From: Streptomyces sp. BK340 | GTDB taxonomy: Bacteria > Actinomycetota > Actinomycetes > Streptomycetales > Streptomycetaceae | DNA length: 64,000 nt | Assembly (NCBI RefSeq): GCF_007827595.1 | Contig: NZ_VISR01000015.1 | Location: 124,001-188,000, forward strand | Direction: 5' to 3' | Shown: one piece after another, positions 14,176 through 21,769 of the stretch | Layout: every line of letters begins with the position of its first letter | Position numbering within the stretch: position 1 is the first letter of the stretch | Program-made: the position numbers and the translations under genes | The notes under the pieces: model-generated | What the model was told of the DNA's origin: nothing | Databases searched by the model: none | The model's input: only the letters and a program-made list of their open reading frames with translations

Positions 14176-16578
14176 TCATCGGACCCTGGCGCGAAGCGTC
14201 GTGACCAGATACACGCACAGCAGCGCCGCCAGCGACAACGTCAGTGCACCACCCACGGGTTGGGCGACGACCCGGGCCATGGCGAGCACATACCGATCCC
14301 CTCCGAAGGGCCACTGCAACAGAAGGACCTCCCGCATCCGCACCGGGAGGCCGGCCGCCATCCCCACGGCGGGCCCCTGTAGCGCCTGGTGCACGGCCGG
14401 CACGACGAGGACGGGTACGGCGAGAACGGCGGCGAGGCCCGCCGTCGTGGACCGGAAGACACCGGACGCCAGGACACCGGCCCACGCGCAGCCGACGACC
14501 AGCCCGAGCCAACTCGCACTGAGCGAGAGCCAGTCCGGGGGAACTCGCGTCAGCTCCCGTCCGTAGACGAGATAGAGCGCTTCGGCGTCGCAGCCCACGG
14601 TGACGATGGCCAGCGTCAGGGCGGTGGCTCCGGAGACGAGGAGTTTCGCGGTGAGCAGCCCCAGCCGGCGGGGGACGGTCCCGCGGTCCGCCGCCAGCGC
14701 GGGGTGGCGGAACTCGTCTCCGAAGGCCAGCGCACCGAGCAGCCCCGCCGCGAGCGCCGTGGGCGGCAGGGGAAGCTCCCGCGGCCACGCCGCGAAGAGC
14801 CGCGCCTGCGGGGTGTGGCCGAGCCTCGCCAGGAGTACGGCGGTGAGCGCGGACACCACCAGCACGGCCCCGCAGGTGAGGAATCCGGTGCCGATTCCGG
14901 TGGCGCGCCGGAGTTCGTAGCGCAGGGGGCGCAGCGGGCTGCGCGCGGGGCGGATGGAGATGGAGGGCGGGAGGGCGGACAGAGCGTCGGGGGCAGGGGT
15001 GGCGTCGGCGCGCGAGGGTGCCGGTCGCCCGGCCTGCCCTGTCCGGGGCTGGGGGCCGCCGGGTCTCCGGGCGTCCGGATTCCGAGCGCCGGGGACGGTC
15101 GTGCCGACCGCCAGTGTGCCGACCGCGGTGGTGCTCGCGGTGCCGGCCTCTGCTCCCGGCTCCGTGGACGCCTCCGGGGAGTCGACCTCGCGTGCGGCCG
15201 CGTGGGGGCGGATGTCGGCGGCGATCGCAGGCGCACCGGCGGGAGCGGCCCCCTCGGCACCGCCGGCCACTCCGGCCGCGGCGGCGGAGGCCACACTCGG
15301 GGCCGCGCGGTCGGCTCCAGGAGGAGCGCCGAGGGATGTGCGGCCGGTTCCGGAGACGGTGTCGGCCTGCGACGACACCTCGGCCGAGATGTCGTCGGCG
15401 ACCCTCGTGCGGCTCGGCAGGGAGCCGCGGCCATGAACGCCTTCGTGAGGCCAATCGTCGCCGGCGCACTGCTCCGGCTCGGGCTCCCGCTCCGGCGTGG
15501 AGATTCCGGACGCCACCGGTTCGTGATCCTCGGACGTACGGCCGGACACTGCCTGCGCAGGGGGAGCGCCCCGGTCCTCCGACGACGCGCCGGACGCGAC
15601 TTGCTCCGGCTCCTGCGGCAAGTGGTCCATTTCTGCCCGTTCCGGCCCGGCGGCCGCCACCTCCAAATCGGCCGCTCGCACCTCGCCCCCGGCTCCCGCA
15701 TTTGGCCCCATGTCCCCGACCTCGTCCGCGAGTTGGTGGACGAGAATGCCGTGCCGGAATGCGGTCTCGCCGATCTCGGCGGTGGTACTGCCGTACACGG
15801 AGAGGCGGTTGCCGCCCTCGCGCACGACCTCGACGGACCGCTGGTCGGTCCGGGCCTCCTTGGCAAGCAGTGCCGCGAGGCGAGCGGCGTGGGGGCTGCG
15901 GACGGCCACGCGCGGACGCAGCCGGGTGCGGGCGAACTCCTTGGCCTCCAGGTCGGCGACGATCGTGCCGTCGTCGAGGGTGACGACCCGGTCGGCCTCA
16001 CGCGCGGCCTCCTTGGAGTCGGCAGTCGTGAACAGCACGGTGCCGCCCTGGGCCGCGTGTGCGCGCAGCATGCCGTGCAGCCAGCGCGCCTCGCGGGCGG
16101 AGAGGCCGTCGGCGGGTTCGTCCAGCACGAGCGTGTGCGGGTCGGGCAGGAGGGCGCAGGCCAGGCCGAGTCTGCGGTCCATGCCCCGCGACAGGGTGCC
16201 GAGGCGTTCCTCACGAAGGCTGACGAGGCCCACGACCTCGAGGACCTCGTCGGCACGCCGGGCGGGAACTCCCGCCGCCGCGCACAGCATGCGCAGATGC
16301 CCGCGCACGGAGCGAGCCGGATGGCCGGGTACGTCGCCGAGGAGTACGCCGACCTCCCGTGCCGGATGGGCGATCTGATGCAGGGGCCGGCCCTTGAAGT
16401 AGGTGATGCCGCGGCCCTGTTGGAGTTCGAGCATCAGCCTGAGCGCGGTCGTCTTGCCCGCGCCCTCCGCGCCGAGGAGCACGGTGACACGGCCGGCGGG
16501 CGCCTCGAAGGAGACGTCGTCGACGGCAGGCGGGTGACCCTTGCGGGGGGTGCTGGTCAGTCCGAAAGCCTGGATCAC
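14176..16578 (-). CDS. Single-chain ABC transporter: ATPase, disordered linker, membrane domain
   Basis: 800 residues from GTG 16578 (a TTG three codons earlier is possible; neither has a strong ribosome site). Residues 1-290 are an ABC ATPase: Walker A GAEGAGKTTALRL (Lys42), a variant signature LSRGMDRR in place of LSGGQ, Walker B TLVLDEPADGLSA, and a switch Thr in LFTTADSKE where His is usual. A low-complexity Glu/Pro/Ala/Ser linker covers about 290-555. The last 245 residues hold about six membrane helices resembling an ABC-2 type permease (LRYELRRATGIGTGFL at its start). Fusion order ATPase-permease is uncommon for exporters of this type. It is the gene immediately upstream of whiH on the same strand. 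Confidence 0.85.
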   Translation of the reverse strand: MIQAFGLTSTPRKGHPPAVDDVSFEAPAGRVTVLLGAEGAGKTTALRLMLELQQGRGITYFKGRPLHQIAHPAREVGVLLGDVPGHPARSVRGHLRMLCAAAGVPARRADEVLEVVGLVSLREERLGTLSRGMDRRLGLACALLPDPHTLVLDEPADGLSAREARWLHGMLRAHAAQGGTVLFTTADSKEAAREADRVVTLDDGTIVADLEAKEFARTRLRPRVAVRSPHAARLAALLAKEARTDQRSVEVVREGGNRLSVYGSTTAEIGETAFRHGILVHQLADEVGDMGPNAGAGGEVRAADLEVAAAGPERAEMDHLPQEPEQVASGASSEDRGAPPAQAVSGRTSEDHEPVASGISTPEREPEPEQCAGDDWPHEGVHGRGSLPSRTRVADDISAEVSSQADTVSGTGRTSLGAPPGADRAAPSVASAAAAGVAGGAEGAAPAGAPAIAADIRPHAAAREVDSPEASTEPGAEAGTASTTAVGTLAVGTTVPGARNPDARRPGGPQPRTGQAGRPAPSRADATPAPDALSALPPSISIRPARSPLRPLRYELRRATGIGTGFLTCGAVLVVSALTAVLLARLGHTPQARLFAAWPRELPLPPTALAAGLLGALAFGDEFRHPALAADRGTVPRRLGLLTAKLLVSGATALTLAIVTVGCDAEALYLVYGRELTRVPPDWLSLSASWLGLVVGCAWAGVLASGVFRSTTAGLAAVLAVPVLVVPAVHQALQGPAVGMAAGLPVRMREVLLLQWPFGGDRYVLAMARVVAQPVGGALTLSLAALLCVYLVTTLRARVR

Positions 16579-16680
16579 CTGCAGCAAGATAGCGCGGGGT
16601 GTCCGGTTTTTCCGGTATCACCTGATCTGTTCTTCGGTGGCGCGCAAGTCGGAGGGGACTTTTGTCCGCCGTTCGATGGA

Positions 16681-17439
16681 TCAGACCTCGGGACGGAGCA
16701 TCGGAGGGTTGAGCAGGGTGGCGCCGCCGGCCCGGAAGAGCTGGGCCGGCCGGCCGCCCTGGCGGGTGGTCGTACCGCCCGTCGGAACCAGGAAGCCCGG
16801 CGTTCCGGTGACCTTGCGGTGGAAGTTGCGCGGGTCGAGGGCCACTCCCCACACCGCCTCGTAGACCCGGCGCAGCTCGCCGACGGTGAACTCGGGCGGG
16901 CAGAACGCGGTGGCCAGGGACGAGTACTCGATCTTGGAACGGGCCCGCTCGACACCGTCGGCGAGGATCTGGGCGTGGTCGAAGGCGAGCGGTGCCACCG
17001 GCTCACCGTCGCGACCGTACCCGCCCTGCTGGAGCAGCTCCTCGACCGGCGCCCAGCGCGCGTTGCTCGCGTCGCCGCCGGCCCGCGGTGCGGGCAGGTC
17101 CGGGGCGAGGGCGAGGTGCGCCACACTGACGACCCGCATCCGGGGGTCCCGCTTCGGGTCGCCGTAGGTGGCGAGCTGTTCCAGGTGAGCGCCGTTGTCC
17201 TGGGCCGGAGCCGAGGGGTCGTGGGCACGCAGCCCGGTCTCCTCGACCAGCTCACGCGCTGCTGCTTGGGACAGGTCCTCGTCGGCCCGTACGAATCCGC
17301 CGGGCAGTGCCCAGCGCCCCTGGAACGGCGGCTCGCCCCTGCGTACCGCCAACGCGCACAGGGCATGGCGGCGCACGGTCAGCACGACCAGGTCCACGGT
17401 GACGGCGAAGGGCGGAAAGGCTGACGGGTCGTAGGGCAT
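16681..17439 (-). CDS. Nudix hydrolase with NrtR-like winged-helix C-terminus
   Basis: 252 residues from ATG 17439 (MPYDPSAFPPF). The Nudix box is complete: G-x5-E-x7-REL-x-EE-x-GL, beginning GFVRADED near residue 50. The C-terminal 100 residues (EYSSLATAFC, FTVGELRRVYEAVWG, then NFHRKVTGTPGFL) match the NrtR winged-helix domain. NrtR proteins are transcriptional regulators whose Nudix part binds ADP-ribose and which often control NAD genes, though some keep hydrolase activity. A TCGTC-N5-GACGA palindrome lies 13 bp upstream of the start, suggesting autoregulation. No NAD biosynthesis gene is adjacent, so its regulon is unclear. Confidence 0.88.
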   Translation of the reverse strand: MPYDPSAFPPFAVTVDLVVLTVRRHALCALAVRRGEPPFQGRWALPGGFVRADEDLSQAAARELVEETGLRAHDPSAPAQDNGAHLEQLATYGDPKRDPRMRVVSVAHLALAPDLPAPRAGGDASNARWAPVEELLQQGGYGRDGEPVAPLAFDHAQILADGVERARSKIEYSSLATAFCPPEFTVGELRRVYEAVWGVALDPRNFHRKVTGTPGFLVPTGGTTTRQGGRPAQLFRAGGATLLNPPMLRPEV

Positions 17440-17452
17440 GCGGCGATCATAG

Positions 17453-17467
17453 TCGTCTGCCTGACGA
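17453..17467. promoter_or_regulatory. Palindrome TCGTC-N5-GACGA upstream of the Nudix/NrtR gene
   Basis: Perfect 5-bp arms around TGCCT, 13 bp from the start codon. A short autoregulatory operator for the NrtR-like protein is plausible; the spacing suits a dimeric winged-helix protein. Confidence 0.4.
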
Positions 17468-17567
17468 TAAACACTCCCTTCGTCTGCCGCACGGGCGCGG
17501 TCCGCTTCGTTCCGGTATGAGGCGCGGGGTGAGCTCCCGTTCGTCGTGCCGGTCGCGTCGTACGAGG

Positions 17568-19790
17568 TCACAGTCCCAATTGCAGACCGTCCGCCGCCTC
17601 CTCGACCATGGCGAGTCCCAGTCGGCTGACTCGCACGGCGAAGGGAGCACCCGCGACGCGCAGCCCCGTCAGACCGATCTCGCCGACGGGAGCGCTCTGC
17701 ACCGGGCGCAGGGTGACGGTGCGGGCGGGAGCGTCGGGCCGGATGCCCGCGAGCGCGGTGAGGACCCGGACCGCGGAGGCAGCGGCGGTGGCCGCCGGGC
17801 GGCAGGCCGCCGGGTGCGGGAGAGGAGCGCTCCCGGCGGAGCGCTGCTCCCCCGCGAACATCTCCGGTAGCCGGTGGCCGAAGTGCTCCGCTGCCTCCAG
17901 CAGCCCCGTCAGCAGGCTGCCCGCCTCCTTCTCGTAGCCGCCGGCGGCCAGTCCGGCGACGGCGAGCGCGGTCTCGTGGACCCGCACGGCGCCGGTGCGG
18001 TGGCCGAACGGATTGTGTCCGGCCTCCTTGGTCCCGAGACCTCGCAGTCCCCAGCCCGCGTCCATCGCGGGGCCGCCGAGCAGCCGGGCGAGCTGTTCGG
18101 TCTGCACGTTGTCGAGCAGACCGGGGGCGAGCCTGCCGGCGCCGAGCAGACCGGTGTCGAGAAGGTGCACGGCGGCGGAGCCGAGGTGCGGAACGGGGCG
18201 GCCGTCCGGCGCCAGGGCCGCGGCCGGGCGTCCGCCGCTGCGGTCCTCCACCCAGAAGTCCGTGCGGAACGCGTTGCGGAGAGCCTGGGCCCACTGTCTC
18301 GACTCCGAGCCCCCCGGCCTGCCGTACGCATCGAGAAGATCGGCGCCGAGGACGGCGGCACGGTGGGCGTGCGCCTGCGTCTCGCAGCGGACCGGGCCTC
18401 CCGGCTGGGGGTCGCGCAGGTAGGCGCCGTCACCGACGGTGGTCCGCAACCAGGTCAGACAGCGCTCGGCGGCAGGCAGCAGCTCCTGTGTCTCCTGCTC
18501 GGGGAGCCCCCAGCGGCGGGCCTCGGCGAGCAGGACGGGGAAGAGAAGCGTGGCCTCGGTGCCTGTGCACGCCGGCGGGAGGAGGGCCCCGGCGTCGCGT
18601 CGCGGACCGGGGATCAGGCCGGCCTGTGGGCCCCGGCCCTGAAGCTGGGTACGGGCGAGGGTGCGCAGCGTGCCCGCGGCGAGCCTGGCGCCGAGGGGCA
18701 GCGCCATCCGGGCCGCGGCGAGCGCCTCCGCCGGGGCCATGCCGCAGCGCCAGGGCGCGCCCGCCGCGAGATAGAAGTCCGCCGGGTGCGCGGGGTCGCG
18801 CAGCAGCAGGGCCTGGAGGTCGTCGACGGCGGCCCGGAGAAGGGCTGCCACTCGCGGGTCGTCGCCTGCCGCCCGGGCGGACGCGAAGGGGCTCGTCGCG
18901 GCCTGGCCCACCGCGCGCAGCGGTCCAGCACCGTCCGGGCGTACTCGTAGTTCCACGCTCGCCGTTCCGCCCGAAGGCAGTTCCAGCTCCCAGCGCAGCA
19001 GTCCGGCGGAAGCCAGTGCGTCGGCGGGCGCGGGGTCGGCGGTGACACTGGCGCCGCCACCGGCCGAGGACCAGCGCAGGCCCGAGTCATGGACGCTGGC
19101 CGGGAGTTCGGGGCCTGTTCTGCCGCAGGCGATGGCGCCGAGGTCCGCCAGGTCCGAGCCGAGGGCGACCTCGAACGGGAGGCGGAGGGAGCGTGGGGAG
19201 GCGTTCCGAAGTGTGATGCGCTCGGTTCCGTCGGCGCTGCGGATCCGCTCGACGACGACGTCGGGATCCGGACCCGCCCCCGGGGAGACACGCAGCGTCC
19301 CGACGAAGCGGGCCCGGTCCGCCCCGGTCATCCCGGCCTGCACCGCGAGCGGTTCCCGCCCGGCGATCCGGACCTGACACCGCGAGAGCAGGCGCCGGCC
19401 GCCCCGGTAGAACCCCTCCAGTCCCCGTCCGGCCAGCTGTCCCTGGTCGCCGGAGATGGCGAGGCCCGGCAGGGCGACGCAGATCAGGGCGGTGTGCGTG
19501 GGCGGCAGGTCGGGAGCCGGCCGGGGCGTCGGGTACGGCATGCGCGGGGAAGCGCCGGGAGCCGGTGCGGTGGCGGGGCGGCCCGGCCGGCTCCTGGGCT
19601 GGGCCGAGCCGCGGGGCCGGCCATCGACTGCCGGGGGGACGGAGGACGCGCCCGGAGGCGACGGTGGCCTGGGCGCACCGATGATTTCCGGTGCAGTGAT
19701 CCCGGCACCGGGCTGCGGGAAGGGCGTGTGCCCGACCTCTGGCAGGTGGCTCTCGTCGATGACTGAGAGCCGAGTCGGCTGCTGATGCAT
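17568..19790 (-). CDS. Glycogen debranching-family protein (GDE N-terminal domain plus alpha/alpha-barrel)
   Basis: 740 residues from ATG 19790 (MHQQPTRLSVIDESHL). A Pro-rich N-terminal tail of about 95 residues leads into an all-beta domain (THTALICVALPGLAISGDQG, then RGLEGFYRGGRRLLSRCQVR, where 'GLFYRDTRFLS'-type glycogen-debranching N-terminal sequence is expected). A C-terminal helical part, about residues 330-720, includes DFYLAAGAPWRCGMAP and a glucoamylase/GH63-like toroid (AGWGLRGLGTKEAGHNPFGH). It probably acts on glucans or trehalose-like sugars, but I cannot confirm the catalytic acids, so activity is not certain. It is flanked by non-metabolic genes. Confidence 0.75.
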   Translation of the reverse strand: MHQQPTRLSVIDESHLPEVGHTPFPQPGAGITAPEIIGAPRPPSPPGASSVPPAVDGRPRGSAQPRSRPGRPATAPAPGASPRMPYPTPRPAPDLPPTHTALICVALPGLAISGDQGQLAGRGLEGFYRGGRRLLSRCQVRIAGREPLAVQAGMTGADRARFVGTLRVSPGAGPDPDVVVERIRSADGTERITLRNASPRSLRLPFEVALGSDLADLGAIACGRTGPELPASVHDSGLRWSSAGGGASVTADPAPADALASAGLLRWELELPSGGTASVELRVRPDGAGPLRAVGQAATSPFASARAAGDDPRVAALLRAAVDDLQALLLRDPAHPADFYLAAGAPWRCGMAPAEALAAARMALPLGARLAAGTLRTLARTQLQGRGPQAGLIPGPRRDAGALLPPACTGTEATLLFPVLLAEARRWGLPEQETQELLPAAERCLTWLRTTVGDGAYLRDPQPGGPVRCETQAHAHRAAVLGADLLDAYGRPGGSESRQWAQALRNAFRTDFWVEDRSGGRPAAALAPDGRPVPHLGSAAVHLLDTGLLGAGRLAPGLLDNVQTEQLARLLGGPAMDAGWGLRGLGTKEAGHNPFGHRTGAVRVHETALAVAGLAAGGYEKEAGSLLTGLLEAAEHFGHRLPEMFAGEQRSAGSAPLPHPAACRPAATAAASAVRVLTALAGIRPDAPARTVTLRPVQSAPVGEIGLTGLRVAGAPFAVRVSRLGLAMVEEAADGLQLGL

Positions 19791-20038
19791 GCGATGGCTT
19801 CTTCTGCACTCGGTGCGCCTCGGGCCTGCTGCGCGCGGGGTGGAGCGCCCGGAGGGACAAGGGTCGTAGGGCGGCACGACCGGTCCAGGCGTTCCGCCAC
19901 TCAGGTGAACGGAGAGAAGCTCCTCCTGGTCACGCCTCGCATCGGGCGAGCCGACCGAAGGGCGGCGTGTCGGGCGCAAGCCCGGCACGGCTTCTGTGCG
20001 GAGGAAGGGCCTCGACCCCCGCCGCAGTTTCTCTGCGC

Positions 20039-21595
20039 TCACCCGTCCCCCTCGGTCTCGCGTCGGCCGCCCGCCGCCGCGGTGCCGCGGCTCGGGCTCC
20101 CACCGGTACGCGCGCGCTTGCCGTCCGGCTTCGTGCCGCCCGGACGCGAGGGTCCGCCGGCCGTTGATCCGGGGTGGGAGCCGGTCGAGCGCCGCCGTGT
20201 GTCCTCCCCTCGCGGCGGACGAGGGCCACGGTCGCCGCCCTCCGCGGCCCGCGGTCGCCGGCGGCGCCGAGAACCGCCGGTCCGCGAGGCGGGCTCACCG
20301 TGGCGCCCGTCCGTCCGGGCGGCTGCTCCGGGGCCTGCGACGGCTGTTTCCGAAAGCGCGCCGGGGGTCGCTTCCGCCGCCGCGTCCGCCTGCTCCAGGG
20401 TGTCGGTGCCGGCACGCCCCGCGCGTTCCGCACGCAGGCAGCGGCGGACCGACTCGGGGTCGAGCCCTTCGTTGCAGGCCTGATGGAGGAGGCGGGCGAA
20501 GAGGTAGTCGGGGTCCGCGCCCAGCGCCATCGCGAGGGCTTCCCGGGCCTCCAGCTCGTCGCCCGTGGACCAGGCCACCCAGCCCGCCAGGGTGAGCGGG
20601 GCGGCGGCGTGCTCGCCGTACGGCCCGACGCAGCGGCGGGCGAGTGCGCGCCAGAGCCGCAGAGCCGGACCGGCCTCGTCGCCCTCCATCCATGCGGCCG
20701 CCCGGTCGCGGGTCGTGCGGTCCTGGAGTCCGAGGATCAGCGTCGCCCCCTCGTCGTGGGTGAGCAGTGCGTCGTCGCGGAGGTCGGCCGGGTGCGTGCC
20801 GGACACCGGCGCCGCCGCGGCGAACCTGCGAATGATCCGCTCGGCCAGATCGAGGGTTTCGTCCGCCACGCTCTGCCGGGCCGTGTCGTCCAGGATGCGG
20901 GGCACCAGGGACATCCCGGCCGCATCCAGGGCTACCTCCTGTGCCAGGGCGGCGCTGGTCTCCCAGGGCAGCAGCCTGGCCCGCAGTTCACGGAGCGTCC
21001 CACGCACCTGGATCCCCGCGTAGGTGGCCGCGGCGGCCAGCACCGAGGTGCCGGGCAGGCCCATCGGCGTTCCGTCGGCAGGGCAGCATCCCGCGACCGC
21101 GCAGCTGTAGGACCAGAAACGGCCGTCCGAGATGCACAGGGCCTCGACCACGGGTGCGTCGAGGTCGCCGCATTCGGTGCGCAGCTGGGCGATCAGCGGC
21201 TCGAGGCGGAGCATCACGTCCCGGCCGGTCTCGCCCCGGCCCGGTTCCTGGCACACGTAGGCGACCATCTGCTCGGGCCGCCTGCCGCGCCGCTCGCTGC
21301 TGGTCACCAGCCCCCTGACCAGCTGCTGCACGGCCTCCTCCCAGTCCTCGGTGTGTGCGGGGATGCCCAGCCTGGCCCGGCCGCCGAACCTGCCGCGGCC
21401 TTCCCGGTCGTGCAGGGCGACCAGCACGATGCTGTCCTCGGGGCGATAGCCGAGCAGGTAGGGCAGGGCGTCGGCCAGCTCGGCCGGCGAGCGCAGAGTG
21501 ACCTGTGTGTCGTGCGCGGACTGCTCGTTCAGCGGCTCTCGTCCCGTGATGTCGCCGTTCTCGAAGGGTCCGGCCGTTTCGCTGTGATTCGTCAT
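20039..21595 (-). CDS. DUF4192 family protein with basic disordered tail
   Basis: 518 residues from ATG 21595 (MTNHSETAGPF). Residues 20-380 match DUF4192, whose opening DTQVTLRSPAELADALPYLL followed by GYRPEDSIVLVAL is diagnostic. About 130 C-terminal residues are low-complexity Arg/Gly/Pro/Ser with runs such as GSRRRRRPRAAEGGDRGPRP, suggesting nucleic-acid or membrane contact. DUF4192 proteins are actinobacterial and of unknown function. Four Cys (near 160-190, ISDGRFWSYSCAVAGCCP) are notable. The gene is divergent from the RecQ gene, 174 bp away. Confidence 0.85.
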   Translation of the reverse strand: MTNHSETAGPFENGDITGREPLNEQSAHDTQVTLRSPAELADALPYLLGYRPEDSIVLVALHDREGRGRFGGRARLGIPAHTEDWEEAVQQLVRGLVTSSERRGRRPEQMVAYVCQEPGRGETGRDVMLRLEPLIAQLRTECGDLDAPVVEALCISDGRFWSYSCAVAGCCPADGTPMGLPGTSVLAAAATYAGIQVRGTLRELRARLLPWETSAALAQEVALDAAGMSLVPRILDDTARQSVADETLDLAERIIRRFAAAAPVSGTHPADLRDDALLTHDEGATLILGLQDRTTRDRAAAWMEGDEAGPALRLWRALARRCVGPYGEHAAAPLTLAGWVAWSTGDELEAREALAMALGADPDYLFARLLHQACNEGLDPESVRRCLRAERAGRAGTDTLEQADAAAEATPGALSETAVAGPGAAARTDGRHGEPASRTGGSRRRRRPRAAEGGDRGPRPPRGEDTRRRSTGSHPGSTAGGPSRPGGTKPDGKRARTGGSPSRGTAAAGGRRETEGDG

Positions 21596-21604
21596 GCGCA
21601 GACG

Positions 21605-21623
21605 ATCTCGCGGATCACGAGAT
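21605..21623. promoter_or_regulatory. Inverted repeat ATCTCG-N7-CGAGAT
   Basis: Perfect 6-bp arms just upstream of the DUF4192 start, in the region divergent to the RecQ gene. Possible operator; no candidate protein. Confidence 0.35.
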
Positions 21624-21769
21624 TCCGGTTGGGCCTGTGGATAACTCGAATCAGGGACACGACAAGTCCGTCCGGCCGTGGGCGCTTCGCCCACGGCCGG
21701 GCCGTCGCGGTCGTCCGCTCGCGGCCGGCGCCCGCCCGGTTGTCAGTCGCGTCCTGTTGTATGGGACGC

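Noticed and set aside
14389..17424. Long open frame on the plus strand opposite the ABC fusion and Nudix genes
   Set aside because: Antisense shadow: low-complexity Gly/Arg/Val/Asp, no domain, and no plausible start.
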